Assembly (NCBI GenBank): GCA_019637335.1
Contig: JAHBVV010000007.1
Coordinates: 62,001 to 126,000 of the forward strand
Source: Candidatus Hydrogenedentota bacterium
GTDB taxonomy: Bacteria; Hydrogenedentota; Hydrogenedentia; Hydrogenedentales; JAEUWI01
Direction: 5' to 3'
Length of the DNA stretch: 64,000 nt
The position numbers were made by a program, and so were the translations under genes. Below are positions 11,001 to 19,210 of the stretch, piece after piece (position 1 is the stretch's first letter; each line of letters starts with the position of its first letter). Below the pieces are notes generated by a model. It saw only the letters and a program-made list of their open reading frames with translations, was not told the origin of the DNA and did no database searches.

Positions 11001-11124
11001 GCTGGTCCCAGACCACCCAGCCCCGGCCCTGCCGTTCCCAATCGTAAAACTGGCGGGTGAGTTGCTCGGCGAACGTCAGGCCTGGTCCGCCGTCAGTCCC
11101 GCCAAGTTGGCCGCTGGCATCCAT
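8008..11124 (-). CDS. TraG/HerA-superfamily DNA-translocating ATPase with C-terminal nuclease-like domain
   Basis: A 1038-residue protein. The first 400 residues are a conserved but unnamed region. A P-loop VGASGTGKST lies near residue 426, followed by LLDPHGDLVDDVL, typical of the type IV secretion coupling/HerA-like ATPases that bind DNA at a cell pole or membrane. Walker B is YIDEFHNF near residue 665, followed by the AHQELRQL region of the TraM-recognition-type family. Residues about 870-985, after a Pro/Ala linker, contain VDVALEKG and CEIAVS, spaced like the D...ExK core of a PD-(D/E)XK fold; this domain call is tentative. It is the last gene of a minus-strand operon, 6 bp after the membrane-protein gene. 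The probable role is pumping and processing DNA for transfer or element maintenance. Confidence 0.72.
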   Translation of the reverse strand: MDASGQLGGTDGGPGLTFAEQLTRQFYDWERQGRGWVVWDQPVELEPPFRPFYFYLPQPEAPFDDGKRETFLSRWANKLTGRRDNAASRAELPLAPELLLPYVQEPFPVAEIQVSLPPECGITKNMAEHLLLNLAYCRGMISFEVIGTAEAIVVQFACREADAQQVCAQLKAHYPEALLCDEYDYLERHWKNRPQAESLVVDFALSSEFMRPLRTSHNFDSDPLVGIIGALDHLDPGEVGVLQVLFQPVENPWAESIVHSVTDGRGRSFFVDAPEMTTLAREKLAHPLYAVVLRIAALSPLPGRAWDIVRHLGGGLAQYNDPSSNELIPLNNDHYPHRYHERDLLWRQSCRSGMILNSNELVCLSHLPAPSVRAARLVRAINRSKAAPPSVTEGEVLLGHNTHNGSTLPVMLRADQRVKHIYTVGASGTGKSTFLLNLISQDIEQGRGVALLDPHGDLVDDVLTRIPEHRHQDVILFDPADGGYPIGFNVLSAHSELEKNLIASDMVAVFQRLSTSWGDQMTTVFSNAILAFLESDRGGTLSDLRRFLVEKDYRREFLKTVRDRDIVYYWEKEFPLLSGRPQGPILTRLDYFLRPKLIRHMVAQRENRLDFADIMNSGKIFLARLSQGAIGEENAHLLGTLLVAKFHQLTLSRQEIQEEQRRPFYLYIDEFHNFITPSMASILTGVRKYRLGLVLAHQELRQLEKRDAEVASAALSNPYTRVCFRVGEADARKLAEGLSFFEPADLLNLRTGEAICRLERADRDFNLRVPLPSSIRKEAAAQRRERITALSRRRYGTPVAEVEAYLEARWQPVKTDDATQVPAVEESIQRTPAVPSAPVPQAPAAEPAIPATKPTRSARRASPAPPLMGKGGQEHKYLQQFIKRWAEGMGYRATIEKTLDGGASVDVALEKGDVSIACEIAVSTSPEHELDNLKKCLVAGFGNVITVSTDPAKLASVQRQVAEALSPEESQRVSFKSPEELFLFIEEIEADAASREHTVRGYKVKVKYGAASGQEKQARKRAVSQVLLGALSKAKRKK

Positions 11125-11130
11125 TACTCA

Positions 11131-11634
11131 TCACCGTTGGAAGAAGTCGCGCATGATCGGTTTGCGTTCGGCCTCGGACAACGTTCGCAAGCCCTTGGCC
11201 TTGGTGATGTCGTCGAGGACCTCCATCACGGCGGCATGGACGCTCTGCTGGAACATGTACGCCGTGTCCAGCTTGAAATAGGTCCAGGGCCGTACAAACA
11301 ACAGCGTGAACTGTCTGACAACCGGTACGGCTAACAGGAATGCCAGGCAGCCGGAGGGCAGTTCGGTCAGCCACCAGGAGAAGAAGAAGGCGTTGCCAAA
11401 CGGCGCGCCGCAGACATCGAACATCAGCTTCTTACGCCAGACGCGCAAGTAGAGCCGCTTGGCCGACAGCAGGCCGCCCTCCTTGATTTCGACGCGCGAC
11501 ACCTTGAGATCCGGAATCTGACGGCTCGCGATGGCCTGTTCCAGCGCGGTGTAGAAGTCCTGCGTCGAGTACTGCATGCCTTCGACCAGATGATCCCAGT
11601 GGGAAATGACAGACGATTCAACAGCAACGGACAT
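11131..11634 (-). CDS. Small membrane protein between two TraG/HerA-type ATPases
   Basis: I do not recognise a named family. The start at 11634 (protein MSVAVESS...) is chosen because AAGGAGG lies about 10 nt upstream; an upstream in-frame ATG at 11715 lacks this. The 167-residue product has an amphipathic N-terminal domain and then hydrophobic stretches around FFFSWWLTEL and GCLAFLLAVPVV (residues about 75-110), so it is probably a membrane protein. It is sandwiched in the same operon between two DNA-pump ATPases, which suggests that it anchors them or forms part of a channel. That role rests only on position. Confidence 0.6.
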   Translation of the reverse strand: MSVAVESSVISHWDHLVEGMQYSTQDFYTALEQAIASRQIPDLKVSRVEIKEGGLLSAKRLYLRVWRKKLMFDVCGAPFGNAFFFSWWLTELPSGCLAFLLAVPVVRQFTLLFVRPWTYFKLDTAYMFQQSVHAAVMEVLDDITKAKGLRTLSEAERKPIMRDFFQR

Positions 11635-11739
11635 GAGTCGTATCCTCCTTCCTGCCCAAGCGCAGTTTTTACAGCTTGAGTTTATGATTCCGGCCCTGTC
11701 AAATGCAATCCGCACTATGATAGTGGGCGCGGCTTGGGA

Positions 11740-12933
11740 CTAATTCTTTGGCGCAAGCGCTTCGGGTGGAACCGTCTCGGCGCTGAAGGGTGCGGAGACC
11801 GTGCCGTCGATCATCAGCTTGAGGTAGATGTGGTGGTTGGCGAGGTTGGTGATGTCGGTCGCCGTGAAGTACGGGTAGAACTCCTGGGCGAAGCTTTCGG
11901 CGTCCGTCGCGCCCAGGCGAAAGACAATCGGGGTGCCGACGTTGCCCAGGATCGCCTCCTTGACCAGCGGGTCAAGCTGCGCCAGGTACTGGTGGGCCAG
12001 CACCATCCCGATCCGGTACTTGCGCAGTTCGGAAAGCATCGTCACCGAAGACAGCGACGTGAAGGTCTGGAACTCGTCGATGTAGACGAAGAAGTCGCGG
12101 CGTTGTGCGGGCGGTAGGTCGGCCCGGCTCAGGGCGGCCATGTTCAGACGCGAGACGAGCAGCGAGCCGAGTAGCGATGCGGTCTCTTCGCCGATGCGGC
12201 CCTTGCTCAGGTTCACCAGGAGAATACCGCCGGTGTCCATGATCTCGCGCAGCCGGATGCGGTTCTGGGGCGCGGTCAGGATCTCGTGCAGGATCGGGTC
12301 GGTCAGGCAGGCCCCCACCTTGTTTTGCACCGGCGCTACCGCTTCGGCTCGCAACCTGGCGGTATAGCCCTCGAACTCTTCGAGCCAGAAACGCCGGACC
12401 TCCGCATTGCCTGAGACGTTCGCGCACGCCTTGCGGTACTTCGCGTCGCCCAAGAGCCGCAGGATGTCAGCCAGCGTCGCGTCACGCTGCTCCAACAGCA
12501 GGAACACGGCATTTCGCAGGATGTGTTCGAGTCGCGGTCCCCACGAGTCGGCCCAGAGCCGCTTAAAGGATTCCATCAGTCCGGCCGCGGCCAGACCGCG
12601 CCGGGACGCCGACACATACTCCAGCGGATTGAAGCCGAGCTTGTCGGCGTTGTCGGGCACGTTGAAGTAGGTCACGCGGCCCGCGTGGGCATCGGGAATG
12701 AAGTCGCGGACTTGGGACACGAGTTCGCCGTGGGGGTCGATCAGCACCACGCCGCGCCCGGCCTCGATGTCCTGCTTGATGAGCGTGGCCATCAGCGTGG
12801 ACTTCCCCACGCCGGTCTTCCCGATCAAATACAAATGATGCAGCCGGTCGGGTTGCTTGATACCAAAAAGCGCGCGCTGGCCCCGAAAGGTCGTGCGCGC
12901 GAAGAGGCTGATGGCGTGCGGATCATGGGTCAT
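11740..12933 (-). CDS. TraG/VirB4-like conjugation-type ATPase
   Basis: A 397-residue ATPase. FRGQRALFGIK near the N-terminus, a P-loop IGKTGVGKST at about residue 39, LIDPHGELV after it, and a Walker B YIDEFQTF near residue 279 place it among the TraM-recognition/type IV coupling-type ATPases found in integrative elements and Patescibacteria. It lacks the N-terminal and C-terminal extensions of its operon partner at 8008-11124, so it is close to a bare motor domain. It is first in the minus-strand operon and diverges from the SWIM-protein gene across 156 bp. It probably works with the larger ATPase as a hetero-motor; this is inference. Confidence 0.75.
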   Translation of the reverse strand: MTHDPHAISLFARTTFRGQRALFGIKQPDRLHHLYLIGKTGVGKSTLMATLIKQDIEAGRGVVLIDPHGELVSQVRDFIPDAHAGRVTYFNVPDNADKLGFNPLEYVSASRRGLAAAGLMESFKRLWADSWGPRLEHILRNAVFLLLEQRDATLADILRLLGDAKYRKACANVSGNAEVRRFWLEEFEGYTARLRAEAVAPVQNKVGACLTDPILHEILTAPQNRIRLREIMDTGGILLVNLSKGRIGEETASLLGSLLVSRLNMAALSRADLPPAQRRDFFVYIDEFQTFTSLSSVTMLSELRKYRIGMVLAHQYLAQLDPLVKEAILGNVGTPIVFRLGATDAESFAQEFYPYFTATDITNLANHHIYLKLMIDGTVSAPFSAETVPPEALAPKN

Positions 12934-13089
12934 CTATTCACTGTCCCATGACGCGCTTTATGCAACAAGTCACCCGGTGACGCCATCCCCGACACTTTCG
13001 AGCGTCTGGCGGGTTTCTGCCGGTGTCCTACCCTGGGAAGTAGTTCTTTGTCTCTTTGAACCACAACCCAAACCAGGAGGAATCCAGAC

Positions 13090-13974
13090 ATGCAAGCAAC
13101 AGCCAGAAGTGTCGAAGACCCAAATGCCGAGGCCGCCGCGCTGATGGTGGTCAAACCCGACGAGGACGGATTTCAGGTCTATGAACCTGCCGCCCCGGAT
13201 CGAGTCTACCGCGTCAGTGGCACCCGCCAGCAACCGGAATGCACCTGCGCCAAGTTCCGCTGGACGGATCCGGGCAACCCAAACCGGCCCTGCGTCCACA
13301 TCGACGCGGTGCTGCGCCATCTTGGCGGAAACGACTCGCCGCCACAGCCCCTCACCGTCGATCCCGACCCCGTGTCGCTCGGCAACCCCGACGAAACGCC
13401 GGTCGCTGACGGGAACGGGAACGGAGCCGCGCTTGGCGGATCGCCCGCCCTGCTGACCCTGAAACGCAGCGTCAGCCCGGACGGACGGATCGATTCGCTC
13501 TCGGTGGAGTTCGCCCTGCCCATCGCGGGACTCAAGGCCCACGAAGTTCACGACTTCGCGCTTCGCAGCCTCGCCTGCCAGGAAGACATCGCCCGTTCGT
13601 TCCTGAACGGTGGACCACCGGCCAGCGACGGCGGCAACGGCCACAGCCAGAGCGGTGGCGGCAATGGCAACCAGGGCGGCAACGGTGCGGTTCCGGCCAC
13701 CCTGCGCGATGTCGGCGGCATGCAGACCAAGTGGGGCTGGCGTTACTTCATCAACGTCGAAGCCGACGGCGGCGTCTACAAGCTCTTCGGCAACCGCAAG
13801 CAGCTTGCCGAACACCTGGCCGACGCCGGACATCCCCGGCTGGGCGACCAACTCAGCAAGGGCAAGACGCTGAACGTGTCGTGCTTGGCGCTGCTCGAAG
13901 ACAGCGAGGATGGCCGTTACACCAACGTCGTCGAACTCAGGCCTGCCAACCGGCAGCAGTCGGCCCGGAGGTAG
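13090..13974 (+). CDS. SWIM zinc-finger protein, probably nucleic-acid binding
   Basis: A 294-residue protein with AGGAGG about 9 nt before its ATG. A SWIM-type zinc site is visible as C51-x-C53 ... C68-x-H70. Residues 105-150 are acidic and glycine-rich. Residues about 120-175 and 205-290 form two further conserved-looking segments joined by a Gly/Asn/Ser linker (residues 178-198). SWIM domains bind DNA or protein partners. The gene lies 4 bp before an iron-sulphur-type nuclease gene, so the two are probably translated together and act on the same substrate. The exact role is unknown. Confidence 0.6.
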   Translation: MQATARSVEDPNAEAAALMVVKPDEDGFQVYEPAAPDRVYRVSGTRQQPECTCAKFRWTDPGNPNRPCVHIDAVLRHLGGNDSPPQPLTVDPDPVSLGNPDETPVADGNGNGAALGGSPALLTLKRSVSPDGRIDSLSVEFALPIAGLKAHEVHDFALRSLACQEDIARSFLNGGPPASDGGNGHSQSGGGNGNQGGNGAVPATLRDVGGMQTKWGWRYFINVEADGGVYKLFGNRKQLAEHLADAGHPRLGDQLSKGKTLNVSCLALLEDSEDGRYTNVVELRPANRQQSARR

Positions 13975-13978
13975 CGTC

Positions 13979-14785
13979 ATGTCTCAGGCAACCGCCCTGC
14001 GTATCCAGGCATGCGCCGACGCGAAGCGAAGCGGGCACCTGTCCTATTCGCGCGTCAACCGCTACCTGGTCTGCCCCGAACAGTACCGTCTGTACTACGT
14101 CGAGGGTTTGCGGCCGAAAGTCCCGTCAGCCAGCCTGGAATTCGGCCAAACCATCCACCGCGCCTTGGCGCGGTTCTTCCAGGACGGTGAGAGCGCCATC
14201 GAGGTGTTCCTCACCACTTGGGAGCAATGTCGCGACCGACCGCTGCGCTATTCCTACCGCGAGAGTTGGGAGAAGCTCAACGAACGCGGACACGCCCTGC
14301 TGGCGAAGTTCTTGCTCGAAGAACTGCCGCGCCTGAGTTGCGTGGAGGCGTCCGAGAAGCCGTTTGAATTGGCGGTCTCGAACCTCGATCTGCCCTTTGT
14401 CGGCGTCATCGACCTCAAGGCACGGATTGACGGGGTCTTGAGCGTCATCGACTTCAAGACCAGCGGCTCGGCCTACCAGGAGTTTGAAGTCGAACTGTCC
14501 GACCAACTCACCGCCTACCGTCTGGCCGAACCGCAGGCCGCCCAGAGCGCGCTCTGCGTCTTCGTCAAGACCAAGGAGCCGCGCATCGAATGGTTCTTTT
14601 CCCAACGCACCGGTGACGAACTCACCGCGTACCTTGCCAAGGTCGCGCTGATCGGCCGCCAGGTTGCCGACGAGGTGTTCTACAAACGCCCCGGCAAATG
14701 GTGTGCCCAGTGCGACTACCTGCCCCTCTGTATGGGCGACAAGAAGCGAGCCGAGGAAACCCTTGTGGCTATCGACCTCGACTAG
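13979..14785 (+). CDS. RecB/Cas4/AddB-like PD-(D/E)XK nuclease with four-cysteine cluster
   Basis: A 268-residue protein. The start at 13979 is chosen because GGAGG lies just upstream, overlapping the end of the SWIM gene; a longer frame from 13910 would overlap that gene by 65 bp. Motifs: SYSRVNRYLVCP at the N-terminus, GQTIHRALARFF (the conserved His region), GVIDLKARID and VIDFKTS (the D...DxK active site), then QLTAYRLA. Cys32 and Cys243, Cys246 and Cys252 have the spacing of the [4Fe-4S] cluster in Cas4 and AddB nucleases. It should cut or resect single-stranded or end-containing DNA. There are no cas1/cas2 genes or CRISPR arrays here, so it is not Cas4 in the adaptation sense. Confidence 0.8.
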   Translation: MSQATALRIQACADAKRSGHLSYSRVNRYLVCPEQYRLYYVEGLRPKVPSASLEFGQTIHRALARFFQDGESAIEVFLTTWEQCRDRPLRYSYRESWEKLNERGHALLAKFLLEELPRLSCVEASEKPFELAVSNLDLPFVGVIDLKARIDGVLSVIDFKTSGSAYQEFEVELSDQLTAYRLAEPQAAQSALCVFVKTKEPRIEWFFSQRTGDELTAYLAKVALIGRQVADEVFYKRPGKWCAQCDYLPLCMGDKKRAEETLVAIDLD

Positions 14786-14791
14786 CAATCT

Positions 14792-14824
14792 GCCAGCACC
14801 GGCATCCACCCGTGCTGGCTTTTT
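14792..14824 (+). terminator. Rho-independent terminator after the nuclease gene
   Basis: GCCAGCAC (14792-14799) pairs with GTGCTGGC (14812-14819), followed by five T residues. It starts 6 bp after the nuclease stop codon and separates this module from the qat operon. Confidence 0.88.
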
Positions 14825-15028
14825 CATATCCAATGCACAGCGGGCCAGCCTTGGGCGTACTATACTAGCTGGCGTTTGGTCTCGCGGGCGCGTATGATGG
14901 TGACTCATGTCGAGTTGGCTCGTCTCGCCCTATTCTCCTGCGAGCACACGCCAATGCTCTCGGTTCACCTTGAGCGGTCGCCTCTTCTGGCTTGGCCGAC
15001 GTTGTCGGTTCACTGGGGTAGTGGTACG

Positions 15029-17026
15029 ATGGAAGATATGAAACAAGTGACCATGTGGTCGGACAACGAAACCACCATCGACCTTATCGGCTACGATCAC
15101 CTCATCGGAGCGGTTACCGCGATCGTGAAAAACGACGCGCTCCTGCCAGCCTCGGTGGGCGTCTTCGGCGACTGGGGAAGCGGGAAGTCGAGCGTCCTGC
15201 GGATGGTCGAGGCCGACCTGAAGCGTGATGAGAAGACGCTGGTCCTGCACTTCAACGGCTGGCTGTTCGAGGACTATGAGGATGCGAAGTCCGCACTCCT
15301 GGGAACGCTCCTCGACGGCATCGGATCGCACACGAAACTGGGCGAGAAGGCAAAGGATGTCCTCTGTAAGTTGTTGCGTCGTCTGGACTACATGAAACTG
15401 GCAGGCGGTGCGGCCAGGTTTGGTGTCTCGGCCGCCCTTGGCGGGCTACCGGTAGCGGCACTGCTTGCGGGAGCGTCGGTCAAGGACCTGATAGTTCGCG
15501 TCGGCGCGGCGATCAAGGACGGCGACACGTCGGTCCTGCAGGGGCTGCTCAAGGATGTTGACGAGGAGACACGAGTCGGCGTCCGCGAGTTTAGGCGTGA
15601 CTTTCAGGAACTGTTGGAGAAGACCGCTATCGAGCGGTTGGTGGTTCTCATTGACGATCTTGATCGCTGTCTACCCGATACCGTCATCGAGACGCTGGAA
15701 GCGATCAAACTCTTCGTGTTTGTCCCGCGAACCGCTTTTGTCATCGCTGCCGACGAGCGACTAATCGAATATGCGGTTCGGAAGCGCTTCCCCGAGTTGC
15801 CCGGCGACAAGGCGGAGGTCGGACGGGATTATCTGGAGAAGCTGATCCAATATCCGGTGCGTATCCCGCCCCTCGGACGGTCGGAGCTCGAAACGTATAT
15901 CAACGTTCTTTTTGCTTCCGCAGCCGGGCTTTCTGACGAACAACTCACCAGCGTAAGAGATCGTGTGACCAGGTGTGACGAGCGGTCTCTTCTCGGGGTG
16001 CGCTTCAACACCGGTATCGCAAGGGAGTTGATCGATCCGCTGCCCAAGCGGCTTCAGGATGACCTTGCCTTCTCGGAGCAGATAGCTCCCACGTTGGCTG
16101 CCGGTACCGCTGGCCTCAACGGGAACCCCCGGCAGTGCAAACGATTCCTAAACACGCTCGTCCTCAGGTTAGAAATGGCGCAGGCCCGAGGGATCACGCT
16201 GCGGCGTGAGGTCCTTGCGAAACTCATGCTACTGGAGTGGTTCGCCCCCATCACCTTCAAGGCTCTGGCACAGGCATCCACGGAACAGGATGGCGATTGC
16301 ACGGAGCTAAAGGTTGCCGAAAGGCAATACTCGCAGTCGGACAACCTGAAGTCGCAGCACCAACCCCTCGCTTCGCCCCGGACCCCGGCGGACGGGACCG
16401 ACGGTTCAGGAAAGAAGGGTAGTGAGTCGGCCAGTCTTGGTGACGCTGTCGAACCGGAGCCTCCCGAATGGCTCTCCGACGCCTGGGTTTGCGAGTGGCT
16501 CGCGCTCGCTCCGGGACTCACCGGTGTTGACTTGCGTCCCTACTTCTTCTTCTCCCGTGACACGCTGGGCACTCTTGGGGTGGCTGTGCAACGTCTCAGT
16601 CCGGCGGCCCAGGAGGTCTTGTCGGAGTTGTTCAGCGACAGCGAGGCGCAACGCAATCTGGCGCTGGACAAGACCGCCCGGCTTACGCAATCCGAAGTCT
16701 CAAGCCTGTTCAACGCCCTCGCGGAACGGTCCCGACGCGAAGCGGACCCCGGAGACGAACGTTCGGCGATGTTCCGCCTATGTGATCTGGCTACACGACA
16801 CGCCTACGTCGCCGCACCCCTCATCGCCTTCCTTGCCGCCGTACCCGACCTCCGCATACCCCTCGCGGTCGTGTCCAAAATCCGCGCCCTGTCTGCGACG
16901 CCGGAGACACAATCGACAGTCCTCGAATTGCTTACCCGGTGGTCACAAAGCTCTGGTAACTCCCGTCTGGCCGCTGCGGCTAGGAGCGCACTCCAGCGGC
17001 GTACCGGGGGTGGAGGTAGATCCTGA
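15029..17026 (+). CDS. qatA: QatA, KAP-family P-loop NTPase of the Qat anti-phage system
   Basis: A KAP-family ATPase and first gene of a four-gene qat operon. From the ATG at 15029 it has 665 residues. FGDWGSGKSS near residue 48 is the Walker A site; VVLIDDLDRC near residue 209 is Walker B with the KAP-type LDR. Between them is a hydrophobic stretch (about 130-160, LGGLPVAALLAGAS), the insertion typical of KAP NTPases that contact the membrane. The start is uncertain: the frame is open back to 14876, but the text before 15029 does not look conserved, and GGAAG lies just ahead of a third candidate ATG at 15038. The stop overlaps the qatB start. Qat protects against phages by a mechanism not yet settled. 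Confidence 0.85.
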   Translation: MEDMKQVTMWSDNETTIDLIGYDHLIGAVTAIVKNDALLPASVGVFGDWGSGKSSVLRMVEADLKRDEKTLVLHFNGWLFEDYEDAKSALLGTLLDGIGSHTKLGEKAKDVLCKLLRRLDYMKLAGGAARFGVSAALGGLPVAALLAGASVKDLIVRVGAAIKDGDTSVLQGLLKDVDEETRVGVREFRRDFQELLEKTAIERLVVLIDDLDRCLPDTVIETLEAIKLFVFVPRTAFVIAADERLIEYAVRKRFPELPGDKAEVGRDYLEKLIQYPVRIPPLGRSELETYINVLFASAAGLSDEQLTSVRDRVTRCDERSLLGVRFNTGIARELIDPLPKRLQDDLAFSEQIAPTLAAGTAGLNGNPRQCKRFLNTLVLRLEMAQARGITLRREVLAKLMLLEWFAPITFKALAQASTEQDGDCTELKVAERQYSQSDNLKSQHQPLASPRTPADGTDGSGKKGSESASLGDAVEPEPPEWLSDAWVCEWLALAPGLTGVDLRPYFFFSRDTLGTLGVAVQRLSPAAQEVLSELFSDSEAQRNLALDKTARLTQSEVSSLFNALAERSRREADPGDERSAMFRLCDLATRHAYVAAPLIAFLAAVPDLRIPLAVVSKIRALSATPETQSTVLELLTRWSQSSGNSRLAAAARSALQRRTGGGGRS

Positions 17027-17874
17027 TGGGTACCTCCGCCTCCAATCCAGGTCGAGGGGATCGTCCCGCCCTTCTCCCAGCCTGGGCACTGCCTGCCCAG
17101 AGCCCTGATGCTCCACCCAACCCGCCCGCAGACCCCAACCAACTGCCTCAGCAGCCGACCCCGCAACAGGTACTAGCGCCACCGGCTCCGAACAGGGGCC
17201 CGTGGCGGGACGCCGGATCGCGCATGGGGAGGTGGGCGTCGGGAGACGCCGGTGGTCGTGCGGGACTGTCGCGTGCGGGACGTGGATTCGTTCGGGCGCT
17301 TGGCGGCTCGCGACAAGCGAGTCGCTCCAGTTCGGGCAGTCGGGCTGCCGCCGCAAGATTCGCCGGCTTCGTATCGGGCATTCAAGGCGCGGGGCTACGG
17401 GAATCGCTTCGTCGGTTGGGTCTGGAGCGCCTCGTGGGCGGCGATCCCCATGTGGCATTCGCAGCCATCGCCGACGCCCTGTGTCCCGAAGGTGCGACTG
17501 CGGACGAAGCCATCGCGCGGGCGGCCATCGTCGACGCCTTGGCGGTCTTGTGGGCCTCGTACGTCGAAGACACAGGGGACCTCACCAGGCTTGAGAATCT
17601 GGACGCTCCGGCGGTCCAGGAGTCGATTCGAACGGCCGTTGTCTCTCACGTGTACCGACGCTGGCTGTTCGAGTTGGGCAAACGGCTGGAGTCGAAAGCG
17701 GTGAGTGCCGAAGAGGCCGCGCGGCTGGAACGTGATATGAAACGATATCTGGATGAGGAAATCAGAATCGATTTCGGCGACCAAGATCTCACACGGGTCG
17801 AGTGGGATGCACATGATGGTCAGTCATATATCGAGGACCTGTTCCGCAGGGCCTATGAGATCTTGGAGTCCTGA
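17026..17874 (+). CDS. qatB: QatB, second component of the Qat system
   Basis: A 282-residue protein whose ATG at 17026 shares a base with the qatA stop codon, so it is translationally coupled. The first 65 residues are rich in Pro, Ala and Gln and look disordered. Residues about 70-110 are basic, Gly/Arg/Ser-rich. The rest is helical with an acidic C-terminus. It has no catalytic motif that I recognise. The assignment rests on length and on its place between a KAP ATPase and a QueC-like gene, the canonical qatABCD order. Confidence 0.8.
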   Translation: MGTSASNPGRGDRPALLPAWALPAQSPDAPPNPPADPNQLPQQPTPQQVLAPPAPNRGPWRDAGSRMGRWASGDAGGRAGLSRAGRGFVRALGGSRQASRSSSGSRAAAARFAGFVSGIQGAGLRESLRRLGLERLVGGDPHVAFAAIADALCPEGATADEAIARAAIVDALAVLWASYVEDTGDLTRLENLDAPAVQESIRTAVVSHVYRRWLFELGKRLESKAVSAEEAARLERDMKRYLDEEIRIDFGDQDLTRVEWDAHDGQSYIEDLFRRAYEILES

Positions 17875-17875
17875 T

Positions 17876-19210
17876 ATGGAATGGAACATCATTATCCACA
17901 CACCCGAGACCGATGGATATGTCCCGTCACTTACGTCAGGTCTCCCGCGCCTCGATCTTGCCATTGGGCGTTCCTCTCGTTTTCCGGAAATCGAGGCGAA
18001 TCTCGGTCGGTTCGAGACTTCGCAACACCGGTCCTTCGCACCGATCGTCAAGGACCTGCTGCGGGTCGCCCTGGCGACCTACGCTGCCGATCAGGTGGTC
18101 CTGCGTCGGTACGGGGAAGACCGGTGGACGCGCGAGATCCGGTTGCACGTGCCGGTATCCGACCCGGCCGCCTGGCAGGCGTGCGGAGAAGAATTTTCTC
18201 GCGCTGCCGGATTTCTCACCGGCGACCGCTGGCGGTTCGAGTTCCGACGACTTCCTGTCGCGCATACCCGCCCGAACGAACAGGCCGGACCCGCCGCGGA
18301 ATCACTGGTTGTCCTGTTCTCCGGCGGACTTGATTCACTGATCGGCGCCATCGATCTACTTGAAATCGGCCAAGCGGTCTCGCTCGTGTCCCACCACGGC
18401 GCGGGCATCACCCGCTCGGTGCAGCAACGCCTCGTCGAAGCCTTGTGCGCCCGATATGGCGGGCGAGTGCAGGAGTTGCCGTTCTGGGTGCAGCCACCCC
18501 GCATTCAGGGCAGCCAACACGAAACCACGCTGCGCTCAAGATCGCTGCTCTTCCTCGCACTTGGTACTGCGGTTGCGTTTACGCTGAACCCATCCAGACC
18601 ACTGCATGTCGCCGAAAACGGATTGATCTCGCTCAACGTCCCACTCACCGGCGCACGCCTGGGCAGCCTGAGCACACGGACCACCCACCCGCACTTCATC
18701 CAACTCTTTCGGGAGATCCTCCAGAAGCTTGCCATTGGCACCGACGTGGTGTTGCCGTACCGATTCAAGACGAAGGGAGAGATGCTCGCCGGTGCTGCCA
18801 ACCAGGAGTGTGCGCGGGCACTGACGCCACTCACGATGTCCTGCGCCCACCCGGAAGCGCAACGCTACACGTTCCGCAGTGTCGACCGTCACTGCGGGTA
18901 TTGTGTACCGTGTCTCATCCGCCGTGCCGCAACCACGGCGGCCGACTTCCAAGACGCGGCGTACTGTCTGGATGCCCGTCGCGACGCGCCGCCGGCTCAC
19001 ACCGGACGGGGAAAGGATCTACGGGCGGTCCTCATGGCCATCGCACGCTTTCAGGACTCGCAGCTCATGGCGGCAGCTGATGTCCTCACCACGGGGCCGA
19101 TTCCACATCATGAAATCCAACAGTATGCCGAAGTCTACCGGCGGGGAATGTCGGAACTCCGAGCCTACCTCCGTCCACAACATGCGCCTACATCCATCCA
19201 ACGACTATGA
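17876..19210 (+). CDS. qatC: QatC, QueC-like ATP-pyrophosphatase-fold protein of the Qat system
   Basis: A 444-residue protein. The start at 17876 is 2 bp after the qatB stop; a longer frame from 17753 would overlap qatB by about 120 bp. LFSGGLDSLIG near residues 146-156 is the PP-loop signature shared with QueC, the 7-cyano-7-deazaguanine synthase. Near the C-terminus, HCGYCVPCLIRR (Cys340, Cys343, Cys346) plus an upstream Cys matches the QueC zinc site. The N-terminal 140 residues have no counterpart in QueC. It may modify a base, nucleotide or protein during anti-phage defence; the reaction is not established. Confidence 0.87.
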   Translation: MEWNIIIHTPETDGYVPSLTSGLPRLDLAIGRSSRFPEIEANLGRFETSQHRSFAPIVKDLLRVALATYAADQVVLRRYGEDRWTREIRLHVPVSDPAAWQACGEEFSRAAGFLTGDRWRFEFRRLPVAHTRPNEQAGPAAESLVVLFSGGLDSLIGAIDLLEIGQAVSLVSHHGAGITRSVQQRLVEALCARYGGRVQELPFWVQPPRIQGSQHETTLRSRSLLFLALGTAVAFTLNPSRPLHVAENGLISLNVPLTGARLGSLSTRTTHPHFIQLFREILQKLAIGTDVVLPYRFKTKGEMLAGAANQECARALTPLTMSCAHPEAQRYTFRSVDRHCGYCVPCLIRRAATTAADFQDAAYCLDARRDAPPAHTGRGKDLRAVLMAIARFQDSQLMAAADVLTTGPIPHHEIQQYAEVYRRGMSELRAYLRPQHAPTSIQRL

